NCBI GenBank assembly: GCA_030146875.1
Contig: JASLAX010000137.1
Location: 1-37,968, forward strand
Length of the DNA stretch: 37,968 nt
Origin: Longimicrobiaceae bacterium
GTDB taxonomy: Bacteria > Gemmatimonadota > Gemmatimonadetes > Longimicrobiales > Longimicrobiaceae
Direction of reading: 5' to 3'
Shown here: one piece after another, positions 15,159 through 23,251 of the stretch
Position numbering within the stretch: position 1 is the stretch's first letter
How the letters are laid out: each line of letters starts with the position of its first letter
Position numbers and translations under genes: made by a program
Notes under the pieces: generated by a model
What the model saw: only the letters and a program-made list of their open reading frames with translations
The model's database searches: none
Told to the model about the DNA's origin: nothing

Positions 15159-18032
15159 TTACGCGTCACCTCCAGGGTCGACTGCCCACACTGCGTCTGC
15201 CTCGCGTAGACCTCTATGGAGCAGGCGTCTTGCTTCACGGCGGAGACCAAGCGCCTCCTCTACATGATCAGCTACCTCGCGTTGCGCCTCGATACCAGGC
15301 AAGCTGGGAAGTGGTAGAGAGAGCAGGGCAGCCTCGTCCTCTACTCGTGTCCGGTTCGAGGTGCCCGTGATAGTCCCGGCCACCAGATCGCGAATCCGGG
15401 GGGTTCGAAGGAACAACGCGAGGAAGCGCGGGTCGACTTCGTCCTCGTGTTCCGGCCGAAGCCGCAGAATGTAGAACTCCTTCGACACAACCTGTCCATG
15501 CACTTCGGGACCCGCGAAGCCTACGGAACCGTGAACGAAGTCGATTCCGGAGAGCACGAGGTCGTTCTCCTCAACCACAAGAAGATCCTCAGGCCTATAT
15601 TCGGTCGTTCTCTCGCCTCGTGTTCGGACTTCACCAGTGTTGCGATCAATCGTCGCGAAGGTGTAGAGGCCTAACGGGTTCTCATTCGCAGGGCGGTGTT
15701 CGACGGTTACGAGATCCCCCAGAGACCTATGGTCCTGCGGGAGCGTGGCCCGGATCTGTCGCGCCACCTCATAGGCGTAGTCCATCCGGGCACCGGCATG
15801 CTCAACTTCATGGGGACTCCACCGGACCCGTGCGGCGGTGGGGAGCGCCAATCCCCTGACCCGCTGCAGGGCATCGGCGTGATCGAAGTGATCACCTCGA
15901 TAACTTTCGCGGAGAGCGTTCTCGAACTCCCGGTAGCTAGCAAGGATCTGCGGCAGTTGGCTCTCGTCCGGCTTCCCCGTGCGTGTGAAGCCGATCTTCT
16001 CGACGTGGCAGTAGAACACAGGCTCTCGCTGGCCCACTGAGGGGTCCGGCTTCCGGTAGAGGTACAGTAGGGAGGTCTTTGCTGTCGTGCGTGCCTGATA
16101 CCAGAAGGCGTCACGATAGAAACTGAAGACTGCCTTTACGAAGAAGTTTTCTCGGATGAACCGGCGCGTCTCGGCATATTCCGGCGTGTTCATGATCGCT
16201 TCATCGACAATGATACACGTTCGGCCGCCTCGCCGCTCCTCGGGTGCGGCTGCATCCTGCACCGGCTTCAGGTAATCCTTAATCGCCGCGAGGAACAGCG
16301 CTCCGCCTTTGGCTGTATTTCCAGATACTCGGTAAGTGCCGTTCTTAGCCGCGAGTGTCGCGCTCGCTTCTGCAAGGCGACGCTGGTGATATGACAAATA
16401 CCTGTTCGCGGTTCGTTCTTCACGCGCATCTTCGTCCGCAATCGCTTTGCGGTAACGCTCGCTCCACAGGCGGATCTTCTGCTCCGCGTCCCTGGAGACC
16501 CGCTCTTCTAGGAATTCACCGGGCAGCAAAGGGAGCCGCTCAGCGAGCCACTCGTCGGCCGCTCCCGCATACTGAGCGCGCGCCGCAATGTCGGCCGCGT
16601 AGGCCTGGTAGTCCATATCCCCGAGGGGAGGATTCGTCAGGCACACATCTACTTGGCCATGGAGCACGCCAGGACGAGTCGGGAATACTTGGATGTCAGA
16701 CAGGAACAGTCCGTTCTCCCGAATAATGTTCGATTTGCCGTCGCCGTGAACGTACATGTTCATCTTGGCGATGGTGACGATCCACTGGTCGGCATCGGTC
16801 CCAAGTATCTGGCGCGTCTCGATAGACTGTAGCACGGTTGCCAGCGGGACACCGGTGACAGTCGAGGCGTGCTGGCGCATCCTCTCCATGCTGTACACCA
16901 AAAACCTACCCGTCCCGGCTGCAGGGTCTAGTACTGTCTCCGCTGCGCCCGGCCGGCTAACGTCGACGGCGAAGCGAGCGATGGGATCGGGTGTGAAGAA
17001 CTGCCCAATACGAGTGTCCTTTTCCGCTCTGCGGGCCAGCGCCTCAAATACCGCTCCGAGCGCGTCCACGTGGGTGCCGCGAAAGCGGTAGTCATCCAGC
17101 CGGGGAAGCACCTCACCCTCTACGAATCCATCATTGATCTGAACAGGCATCCGAACGCCTTCCAGGAGATTTGCCTGCCGCACATCATCATCCAACGCAA
17201 TCTCAGCCTCAATAAGGTGCTGAAGGGTGCGTCCCTCGTACTCGGCACGGCTGCGCGCAGAGAGGCTATTGCGGTACTGTGGGAAGGTTTCCACGGTGAA
17301 GCGGTTCGTACCGCCTCGCGCTTCTCGCTTCTCCTCATACAGCTTCACGAACACGATGTAGACCAACACCCGCATTGCCTCGTCCCGCGTGACGTTGCGG
17401 TGCCGTAGCAGGTCCTCAAGCCTACGGATGTCTTTCCGGAGCTTCTCCTGCTTGGCCTGAGTGCGTTTCTCGACGAGTTCGTGAACGAATTCCTCTAGTG
17501 GCTGGTCCTCGGTAAAGACGGTGCCCTGGAGGAGCTCCAGCGCAACCACGTCATCACCGATTTCCGCCCAGCGGGCGAACCATTGGGCCCACCTGTCGTT
17601 TGGATATAAGTCACGCGACGTCTCACCGAGCCGCTGAAGCACTCGCTCCAACGAAAGCAGGTCGAGGAACAAAGATCGCCCCGGCTCACCCCGCCCCTCT
17701 CGGGCGCTATTCTCTTCCTGCATCGCCTTCGTCAGGCGCGGCGGAGACGCCCAGCAGCTAAAAAGCAGGTGGGTTGGCTTTCCGAATTCACGTTCAGTAT
17801 GGTCGCGGTGCTCACGGATCGCCAGGTACTCCGCCGCAGCTGATGCTCCGGTGCGAGAGGCGACCTCCACCACGAGAACGAAGGCTCCGCAATCCACCAC
17901 AATGTCGGGGTTGCCGGCACCCCCGATGTGGCGTACTGTCGCGCCACGCTTCTGCATGGCACGCTCGAGGTCGCCTGCGACGGCAGCTTCGAGGTCGTAC
18001 GGATTTAGGGTACGGTAGCGGAGTGGAGGCAT
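15159..18032 (-). CDS. Single-chain restriction-modification-like protein (nuclease-like, N6 methylase, specificity domain)
   Basis: 957 residues from ATG 18032. Residues 10-135 look like a PD-(D/E)xK nuclease fold: NPDIVVD (41-47) and VLVVEVASR (52-60), but the usual Lys after the Glu is replaced by Ala-Ser-Arg, so activity is uncertain. Residues 340-660 form an HsdM-type adenine methylase: QFFTPDPIARF (344-354), SAM motif LDPAAGTGRFLV (368-379) and catalytic NPPL (467-470). Residues 765-945 resemble one half of a type I HsdS: GDLVTVEHR, then FYILRLRP, FLALFLRTPRIRDLV and LSLPLPSLPGIEAQREV. The layout fits type IIG/type I-like fused enzymes that methylate and perhaps cut DNA. No HsdR helicase gene is nearby. 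The gene is visibly lower in GC and uses codons unlike its neighbours, suggesting transfer. Confidence 0.85.
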   Translation of the reverse strand: MPPLRYRTLNPYDLEAAVAGDLERAMQKRGATVRHIGGAGNPDIVVDCGAFVLVVEVASRTGASAAAEYLAIREHRDHTEREFGKPTHLLFSCWASPPRLTKAMQEENSAREGRGEPGRSLFLDLLSLERVLQRLGETSRDLYPNDRWAQWFARWAEIGDDVVALELLQGTVFTEDQPLEEFVHELVEKRTQAKQEKLRKDIRRLEDLLRHRNVTRDEAMRVLVYIVFVKLYEEKREARGGTNRFTVETFPQYRNSLSARSRAEYEGRTLQHLIEAEIALDDDVRQANLLEGVRMPVQINDGFVEGEVLPRLDDYRFRGTHVDALGAVFEALARRAEKDTRIGQFFTPDPIARFAVDVSRPGAAETVLDPAAGTGRFLVYSMERMRQHASTVTGVPLATVLQSIETRQILGTDADQWIVTIAKMNMYVHGDGKSNIIRENGLFLSDIQVFPTRPGVLHGQVDVCLTNPPLGDMDYQAYAADIAARAQYAGAADEWLAERLPLLPGEFLEERVSRDAEQKIRLWSERYRKAIADEDAREERTANRYLSYHQRRLAEASATLAAKNGTYRVSGNTAKGGALFLAAIKDYLKPVQDAAAPEERRGGRTCIIVDEAIMNTPEYAETRRFIRENFFVKAVFSFYRDAFWYQARTTAKTSLLYLYRKPDPSVGQREPVFYCHVEKIGFTRTGKPDESQLPQILASYREFENALRESYRGDHFDHADALQRVRGLALPTAARVRWSPHEVEHAGARMDYAYEVARQIRATLPQDHRSLGDLVTVEHRPANENPLGLYTFATIDRNTGEVRTRGERTTEYRPEDLLVVEENDLVLSGIDFVHGSVGFAGPEVHGQVVSKEFYILRLRPEHEDEVDPRFLALFLRTPRIRDLVAGTITGTSNRTRVEDEAALLSLPLPSLPGIEAQREVADHVEEALGLRREARRLLHRGLREADAVWAVDPGGDA

Positions 18033-18229
18033 CGGGTATTCGCCTTAGGGTTGACAAGAACTTGCGGCTCGCAGCAATGACCAGCCAGCCTCGCCTTGAT
18101 GCGTGTGTAGAAGTAGCGCAGTGAACCCGCTGAAGCACGTGCGGGCCTGGGCGCGCCACCGGGCGTTCGCGCTCGATTGTATGCTTGTAGTCCGAGGTGA
18201 GCAAGGCGAGACGTGCCATGTAGCCCACT

Positions 18230-18910
18230 TCAGCGATGCTCCGTCACCCCCACCTGCCGGCAGTAGTCGAGGACGGGGCAGGTGGAGCACTTCGGCAGGC
18301 GGCCGGTGCAGACGTGCTTGCCGAAGGGGACCAGGACCCGGTTGATCTCCACGTGGTACTTCGGAGGGAGGAGGCGTTCCAGGGCCGCCATCGTGCCTTC
18401 GGGCGTCGGCGCCGCGACGTAGCCCCAGCGGTTGGTGACGCGGTGGACGTGGACGTCCACGCCGATCTTCGGGACCCCGCAGGCGATCCCGAGGACGAGG
18501 TTCGCGCACTTGGGCCCCACCCCGCGGAAGCCCAGGATGGTCTCCCCGTCGCACGGCACCTCGCCGCCGTGGTCGCGGACCGCGCGGACGGCGATCTCGT
18601 GGATCTGGCGCGCCTTGGCCTCGTGGAAGGCCGCCCTGCCGATCAGCTCGTCCACCTGCTGCCACGTCAGCGCCGCCACCTGCGCGGGCGTGCGGGCGCG
18701 CGCGAAGAGCTCGCGGGCCACGGGGAGCGACACCTCGTCGCGGGTGCGGATGGAGATGATGCACGCGGCGAGCTGCTGGAAGGCGGACGAGAATCCCTCC
18801 TCCGCCAGCTCGAACAGCGCGGCCTTCGGGAACGGCTCCACCGCCTTCGCAACGCGCCGCACGACGGCGTGGACGTCGAAGGGGAGCTTCTCGGAGGGAG
18901 GCGGAAGCAT
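18230..18910 (-). CDS. nth: Endonuclease III (DNA glycosylase/AP lyase)
   Basis: 226 residues from ATG 18910. Helix-hairpin-helix motif LGFRGVGPKCANLVLG (126-141) with catalytic Lys134, catalytic Asp152 in GVDVHVHRV, and the 4Fe-4S cluster C-x6-C-x2-C-x5-C (Cys201, 208, 211, 217). It removes oxidised pyrimidines from DNA and cuts the abasic site. The helix that normally reads SSQTKD or SAQTTD reads SIRTRDEV here, a mild departure. It lies 197 bases upstream of the methylase gene on the same strand, but composition differs sharply between them, so it belongs to the host backbone. Confidence 0.93.
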   Translation of the reverse strand: MLPPPSEKLPFDVHAVVRRVAKAVEPFPKAALFELAEEGFSSAFQQLAACIISIRTRDEVSLPVARELFARARTPAQVAALTWQQVDELIGRAAFHEAKARQIHEIAVRAVRDHGGEVPCDGETILGFRGVGPKCANLVLGIACGVPKIGVDVHVHRVTNRWGYVAAPTPEGTMAALERLLPPKYHVEINRVLVPFGKHVCTGRLPKCSTCPVLDYCRQVGVTEHR

Positions 18911-18928
18911 CGGGGGCGGGGAAGACGG

Positions 18929-18953
18929 AGGGCGCCGGGGATCCCGGCGCCCT
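18929..18953 (-). terminator. Hairpin between two minus-strand genes
   Basis: A perfect 11-bp stem (AGGGCGCCGGG with CCCGGCGCCCT) has a three-base loop. It lies just after the stop of the acidic hypothetical gene and before nth, and probably ends the former. The T tract is weak. Confidence 0.6.
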
Positions 18954-18968
18954 CGCGTCGTCAGGGGC

Positions 18969-19295
18969 TCAGGACTCGGGCCGCGTGCCGCCGACCGCCG
19001 GGTCGCCCTTGGACTGGCCGCCGCGCTCGCGGATCACCACGTCCTCGGAGTCGGGGCGGTCCTCGCTGGGCGTGTTCTGCCGGTGCTGCGCCTCTTCCGA
19101 GACGCCGGCCACCTTCTGCCCGCCGCGGTCCGGGCGGCGGTCCGGCGTCTCGTCCTCCATGCCGGGGGCGGAGAAGGCCGGCCCGCCGCCGGGCGCGTCG
19201 GAGAACCCTTCCGCGGCGAAGGCCTGCTCGCCGAGCGGGTCGTTCTCCTCCACCTCGTCCGGGTCGAAGCTCGGGTCCTCGTTCCGGTGCCTCAT
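18969..19295 (-). CDS. Acidic, probably disordered hypothetical protein
   Basis: 108 residues. The start at 19295 has an excellent ribosome-binding site (AGGAGG four bases upstream), so upstream in-frame starts are rejected. The product is rich in Asp, Glu, Pro, Gly and Arg (PSFDPDEVEENDPLGEQAFA; TPDRRPDRGGQK) and has no predicted globular core. No family is recognised. It shares an upstream region, including a 12-bp palindrome, with the divergent gene at 19433. In style it resembles the hydrophilic protein at 14249, but they do not align. Confidence 0.6.
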   Translation of the reverse strand: MRHRNEDPSFDPDEVEENDPLGEQAFAAEGFSDAPGGGPAFSAPGMEDETPDRRPDRGGQKVAGVSEEAQHRQNTPSEDRPDSEDVVIRERGGQSKGDPAVGGTRPES

Positions 19296-19367
19296 GCTTC
19301 CTCCTGGTCGGTTTCGCCGCCGCGCCGGGGACCCGGAAATGCCCGTATCCGCCGCGCGGAACGGCGA

Positions 19368-19379
19368 TTGCACGTGCAA
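19368..19379. promoter_or_regulatory. Palindromic operator candidate between divergent genes
   Basis: TTGCACGTGCAA is a perfect 12-bp palindrome. It sits 73 bases from the start of the minus-strand gene and 54 bases from the plus-strand start, in an otherwise GC-rich divergent intergenic region. A dimeric regulator could control both genes from it. Confidence 0.35.
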
Positions 19380-19432
19380 GCTCCGCACCATCCGGGGCAC
19401 GGCGACGGAGCGAACGCGAGGGAGGAAGAGGG

Positions 19433-19702
19433 ATGGAAGGAGTGGTTCTGACGGGTCTTGCGCTGGCGCTGGCGGCGCCGGTATTCATCGTCCAGTACCT
19501 GGCCCGGCTTCCGTACGCGCCCGAGTGCCCGGCCTGCCGGCAGATGACGCAGCGGCAGCAGGCCTCCGAGCGCTGGCTGGACCGCGCCTGCGCCTCCGTG
19601 GGCGCCACCGCCGCGCGCTGCTGCAAGCGCTGCGGCTGGCGCGGGCGCATGCGCTGGCGCTTCGCGGCGCAGCGCGCCGGGACCGGCGGTCCCCTGGGCT
19701 GA
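19433..19702 (+). CDS. Small membrane-anchored zinc-ribbon-like protein
   Basis: 89 residues from ATG 19433, with AGGAAGAGGG just upstream. One hydrophobic helix at about 4-24 is followed by a Cys-rich basic part: CPAC (32-35), Cys53, then CCKRCGWRGRMRW (63-75). The two Cys pairs look like a rubredoxin or zinc-ribbon knuckle facing the cytoplasm if the N-terminus is outside. No named family is recognised. The frame is long and open upstream, but the ribosome-binding site and the membrane helix at the start support this short form. Confidence 0.6.
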   Translation: MEGVVLTGLALALAAPVFIVQYLARLPYAPECPACRQMTQRQQASERWLDRACASVGATAARCCKRCGWRGRMRWRFAAQRAGTGGPLG

Positions 19703-19763
19703 CGCCCTTCTCCCCACGTCCCTGATCCACCCCGTCCCGGCCGCGCGCCGGGGGAGGCCGCGA

Positions 19764-20534
19764 ATGGAGAGACGGATCCTCACGGACCGCGACGTCTGGA
19801 TGCTGGTGGCCGCGGGCCACACCAACCTGCGCGGCGCGGACCTGGAAGGGGCGGTGCTGGAGCGGGCGAACCTGGCCGGGGCGAACCTGGAGCGCGCCAA
19901 CCTGCGCGGCGCGAAGCTCGCCGGGGCCACGCTCAAGGGAGCCGGCCTGGCCGGCGCCGACCTGGAAGGGGCGGACCTGAAGGGCGCGGATCTGGTGGAG
20001 GCCAACCTGACGGAGGCGTACCTGAAGGGCGCCCACCTCTGGGGGGCGTACCTGGAGCGCGCGACGGTGGAGTGGGCGTACCTGGAGGGCGCGTACCTGG
20101 AGTGGGCGTACCTGACGCGGGCGCAGCTCACCGGCGCCTTCCTGAAGGGCGCGGTGCTCACCGGCGCGGAGCTGGAGAAGGCGCGGATGAAGGGCGCCAA
20201 CCTGACGGGCGCGTACCTGCGCGGCTGCAACCTCTCGGGCGCGTACCTGGAGTGGGCCACGCTCGAGTTCGCCGACCTGGCCGGCGCCAACCTGACCGGC
20301 GCCGACCTGCGCGGGGCGCACCTCACCGGCGCCTCGCTCGCGGGCGCCCGCCTGGGCGGCGCGTCGCTCGCCGGGGCCGACCTGACGGGCGCCGACCTCA
20401 CCGGCGCGGACCTGACCGGGGCCGACCTCTCCGGAGCGGCCATCGAGCGCGCCAGCCTGGACGGCACCGAGGTCACGGCGGAGCAGCTCGGCGCCGCGGG
20501 GCCCGCGCGCACCCCGGTGGAGACGGCGGGCTGA
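19764..20534 (+). CDS. Pentapeptide-repeat protein
   Basis: 256 residues from ATG 19764, with GGGGGAGG upstream. After a 19-residue leader (MERRILTDRDVWMLVAAGH) almost the whole protein is A(D/N/Y)LxG pentapeptides, about 40 in number, ending in a short non-repeat tail. The expected structure is a right-handed quadrilateral beta helix. The centre has an aromatic run with repeated EWAYLE units (about 98-115), unlike the plain ADLTG units near the end. Some members (Qnr, MfpA) mimic DNA and protect gyrase; most have no known role. No signal peptide or extra domain is present, so it should be cytoplasmic. Function is not assigned. Confidence 0.92.
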   Translation: MERRILTDRDVWMLVAAGHTNLRGADLEGAVLERANLAGANLERANLRGAKLAGATLKGAGLAGADLEGADLKGADLVEANLTEAYLKGAHLWGAYLERATVEWAYLEGAYLEWAYLTRAQLTGAFLKGAVLTGAELEKARMKGANLTGAYLRGCNLSGAYLEWATLEFADLAGANLTGADLRGAHLTGASLAGARLGGASLAGADLTGADLTGADLTGADLSGAAIERASLDGTEVTAEQLGAAGPARTPVETAG

Positions 20535-20539
20535 CGGGC

Positions 20540-20577
20540 GGGGCGCCGTTGCGGCGTCCCTCCCCGTGGCATACCTT
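20540..20577 (+). promoter_or_regulatory. Candidate promoter with overlapping hairpin
   Basis: TTGCGG (20549-20554) and TACCTT (20572-20577) are 17 bases apart and lie about 70 bases before the gene at 20646. The -35 box lies inside an imperfect hairpin (GGGGCGCCG/CGGCGTCCC) that may end the pentapeptide gene. Confidence 0.4.
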
Positions 20578-20645
20578 GTCCGCCCCGAACTCCCGCCCCG
20601 AAGTCCCCCCGGCGGCGCGCAGGTACCCGAGCGACCACCCTCCCC

Positions 20646-21161
20646 ATGACCCGATCCGGCAGCGCTCCCCGCACCGCATCCGAGCTCCTGGAGCTGCGCC
20701 GCTCCCGCATCTGCAGCGCCCTGGGGCGCGCCCTGGTCCCCGCCGCCATCCACGCCGACCCCATCTCGCCCGAGCGCCTGGAGTTCTTCCGCCGCGAGGC
20801 CGAGGACCTGTACTGGAACGAGCTGTCGTGGGAGGAGCTGACCGACGAGGAGCTGATCGGCGGCGGGCACCTGACCGAGCTGGTGTTCCCCGGCTTGCTG
20901 GCCTACGTGAACGGGCTGCTGGTGGAGCGCGCGCCCGCCGACACGCTGGCGCCCGCCCGGCCCCACCCGGACGCGGTCGAGGAGATCCTGGGCTTCCTGG
21001 GCGAGCGCTTCGCCACGCTCACGGCCGAGCTGGAGGCCGGCGCCGACTCGCAGCGCGTCGTCTGGGCGCGCGCCATGACGGGCGACCTGATCGACCTGGT
21101 GCTCTACCGCCTCTACCGCCTGACCCCCGCCGACATCGAGCGGGTCCACGCGGCGCGCTAG
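20646..21161 (+). CDS. Hypothetical helical protein
   Basis: 171 residues from ATG 20646; no clear ribosome-binding site is seen. The sequence is acidic and mainly helical (LEFFRREAEDLYWNELSWEE; LTDEELIGGGHLTELVFPGL; EEILGFLGERFATLTAELEA) and ends LYRLYRLTPADIERVHAAR. There is no signal peptide, membrane helix or metal motif. I do not recognise the family. Coding is supported by third-position GC bias and by coherent residue composition. A candidate promoter lies upstream, and the GDPD gene follows after 45 bases on the same strand. Confidence 0.7.
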   Translation: MTRSGSAPRTASELLELRRSRICSALGRALVPAAIHADPISPERLEFFRREAEDLYWNELSWEELTDEELIGGGHLTELVFPGLLAYVNGLLVERAPADTLAPARPHPDAVEEILGFLGERFATLTAELEAGADSQRVVWARAMTGDLIDLVLYRLYRLTPADIERVHAAR

Positions 21162-21206
21162 GCGCCCTTCCCCCCTCTCTCACGCCCCCACCCCGGAGCC
21201 CCGACC

Positions 21207-22094
21207 GTGCGACTTCCCGCGCGCGGGGGGAGCCGTCCCGGCCGGCGCTACATGGCCGGGGCCCCCCTGCTGATCGCCCACCGCGGCGGCTCCGCCCTGG
21301 CCCCCGAGAACACGCTGCTCGCCTTCCGCCGCGCCCTGGCGTGGTGGCGCGCCGACCTGCTGGAGATCGACGTCCACCCCACGCGCGACGGCGAGGTGGT
21401 GGTCACCCACGACGACGTGGTGGACCGCACCACCGACGGCAAGGGGCCGGTGCGCGCCCTCTCCCTGGCGCAGGTGCGCGAGCTGGACGCGGGGTACCGC
21501 TTCACGCCCGACGGAGGGAAGACGTTCCCGTTCCGCCGGCGCGGCGTGGGCGTCTCCACCCTGGCCGAGGTGCTGGCGGAGCTTCCCCCGCACGCGCGCG
21601 TGAACGTGGAGATCAAGGACGGCGCGGCGCAGGAGCGGGTATGGGAGGTCGTCCACGCGGCCGGCGCCACCCAGCGCGTGCTGATCGCCGCGGGCCGGCT
21701 GGCCAACCGCTCGCGCTTCGGCGCCTACCCCGGCGCCACCAGCGCCTCGGGCGAGGAGGGCCGCGCCTTCTTCGCGCTCCACCTCTGCCGGGGCACGGCG
21801 CTCTGGCGCCCCACGGTGGACGCCTTCCAGATCCCCGAGACCTTCGCCGGCCGCCGCGTGCTGAACCCGCGCTTCATCCGCGAGCTGCACGCGCGGAACG
21901 TGGCCGTGCACGTGTGGACGGTGGACGAGGAGGCGGACATGCGGCGGCTGCTCTCCTGGGGCGCGGACGGGATCATCAGCGACCGCCCCGACCGCCTCGC
22001 CCGCGTGCTGCACCAGGTGGCCGGCCGCCCTCTGCCGCCGGGGCCGCCGGAGGGCGAGGCGGAGCCCTTTCTGGAACGGTTGTTGCGCGCCTGA
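21207..22094 (+). CDS. Glycerophosphodiester phosphodiesterase
   Basis: 295 residues from GTG 21207, which has GGAG eight bases upstream; ATG 21252 (MAGAPLL) is the main alternative and loses no domain. GDPD signature: AHRGGSALAPENT with His25 and Glu34, LLEIDVHPTRDGEVVVTHDD with Glu53, Asp55 and His68, then VNVEIKDG, and HVWTVDEEADMRRLLSWGAD near the end. The enzyme hydrolyses glycerophosphodiesters to glycerol-3-phosphate and an alcohol. No signal peptide is evident, so it is probably cytoplasmic. A middle part (FFALHLCRGTALWRPTVDAF) is typical of bacterial UgpQ-like forms. Confidence 0.9.
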   Translation: MRLPARGGSRPGRRYMAGAPLLIAHRGGSALAPENTLLAFRRALAWWRADLLEIDVHPTRDGEVVVTHDDVVDRTTDGKGPVRALSLAQVRELDAGYRFTPDGGKTFPFRRRGVGVSTLAEVLAELPPHARVNVEIKDGAAQERVWEVVHAAGATQRVLIAAGRLANRSRFGAYPGATSASGEEGRAFFALHLCRGTALWRPTVDAFQIPETFAGRRVLNPRFIRELHARNVAVHVWTVDEEADMRRLLSWGADGIISDRPDRLARVLHQVAGRPLPPGPPEGEAEPFLERLLRA

Positions 22095-22171
22095 CGCCGT
22101 CTTTCGGAGACGTTCGCCCGCGCCCGGGACCTTCCCGCGGGCGGGCGCGGCGCAGCACACCGGGAGGAACG

Positions 22172-22810
22172 ATGGCGCGCTACGACCAGGGGTGGGGCCG
22201 GCCGGGGGGACAGTACGGCTACGAGCGCGGCTGGGGGCTCCCGCCCCAGCAGGGCGGCGGTCCGCGCCGCGGCTACGACGGGGGATACGGCGCCTTCCGC
22301 GGGCCGCACGGCGGCGGGATGCACGGCGACTTCCGGCCGCACCCCGGGTGGGGCGGGGGGCAGCACGCCGGCATCGACCGCGCGCGGTCCGAGGACGACC
22401 TGGGGCTCCCAGGCGAGCCGGGCGGGATGGAGGAGGAGGGGACCACCGCCGTCTACGGGCCCGCGCGCTACGGCCTGGGCCCGTACCACGCGCGCCTGCA
22501 CAGCCGCCGCCGCCCCGACGACGAGCTGAGGGAGGAGGTCCAGGAGGCCCTCTTCTACGACACCTGGGTCGACGCCGACGCCATCACGGTGGAGGTGAGC
22601 GACGGCGTCGTCACCCTGCGCGGCGAGCTCCCCGACTACGACGAGATCCGCTACGCCACCGACGACGCCTGGGACGTCGAGGGAGTGCGCGGCGTCCGCT
22701 GCGAGCTCTCCGTTCGCGGCTCGGGCTCCGGATCGGCCTCCGCCGGGCGAACGTCCACGTCGACCGGCCGAGGGCAGCAGACGCCCGCGAGCGTACCCGA
22801 GGACGAGTAG
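22172..22810 (+). CDS. BON-domain protein with Gly-rich N-terminus
   Basis: 212 residues from ATG 22172, with GGGAGGA upstream. Residues 1-105 are low-complexity Gly/Arg/Tyr/Pro/His (GYERGWGLPPQQGGG), probably disordered. Residues 116-182 form a BON domain: DDELREEVQEALFYDTWVDA, then ITVEVSDGVVTLRGELPDYD and a terminal VRGVRCELSV. BON domains bind phospholipids or other surfaces and occur in OsmY and similar stress proteins. There is no export signal, which is unusual if it acts in the periplasm like OsmY. The tail is Ser/Thr/Gly-rich. Confidence 0.82.
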   Translation: MARYDQGWGRPGGQYGYERGWGLPPQQGGGPRRGYDGGYGAFRGPHGGGMHGDFRPHPGWGGGQHAGIDRARSEDDLGLPGEPGGMEEEGTTAVYGPARYGLGPYHARLHSRRRPDDELREEVQEALFYDTWVDADAITVEVSDGVVTLRGELPDYDEIRYATDDAWDVEGVRGVRCELSVRGSGSGSASAGRTSTSTGRGQQTPASVPEDE

Positions 22811-22913
22811 CGCAGGGACCGGCAGTGCGGGGGCGGGGGGCGCGGGCACGATCGACCGCCGTGCTCCCGCGGTTCCGGGGGATCCCCGCCGGCCGATTGC
22901 CGTGCGGCGGCGG

Positions 22914-23090
22914 GACCCCTCACTCCCGGCCCCTCTCCCACAAGGGGAGAGGGGTGCACGATGCCCGACGATCAGGCGCGGTGCTTCGTCCGCGGTCCGG
23001 GGGCGTAAAGCCCCCTGCTGAGAACGGCGCCCGTCCTGCCGGACGGAACGGCGGACGCGCTGGATGCCGAGTCCGCTCCGCGGACTTTCC
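22914..23090. repeat. Dispersed multi-hairpin intergenic repeat, partial or diverged copy A
   Basis: This lies in the 441-base gap before tilS. It contains CCCCTCTCCC/GGGAGAGGGG (22930-22954), GGGGGCGTAAAGCCCCC (about 22999-23015) and GTCCGCTCCGCGGAC (23071-23085). The first two modules match those of the copies near 28.9 and 31.4 kb; the distal modules of those copies are missing here. The rest of the gap (to 23251) is open in several frames, but nothing supports coding. Confidence 0.7.
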
Positions 23091-23251
23091 TCGTCGTTCC
23101 AGACGGCGAATTCATTGGTTGGCTGGTGGTTGCGGACGGCGGAAGTCCTCCGTCGGACGCGGCTCGTCCGCCGTCCGGCCTGCGCTCGGCTGCCGCGCTC
23201 TTCCATGCTCCTCCCGCCTTCACGGCCGTACGCTCCCCCTTCTCCCTCCCG

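Noticed and set aside
15130..18060. TGACAAG at both edges of the methylase island as attachment-site repeats
   Set aside because: Seven bases is too short, and no integrase or tRNA target is present.
18051..18079. TTGACA on the + strand near the methylase start as a promoter
   Set aside because: It has no credible -10 box at the right distance and points away from the methylase, towards no + strand gene.
19764..20534. Repetitive DNA of the pentapeptide gene as a possible CRISPR or tandem repeat array
   Set aside because: The 15-base periodicity is fully explained by coding for A(D/N)LxG repeats; there are no spacers.
22095..22171. GC-rich hairpin between the GDPD and BON genes
   Set aside because: Pairing is imperfect and there is no T tract; too weak to call a terminator.
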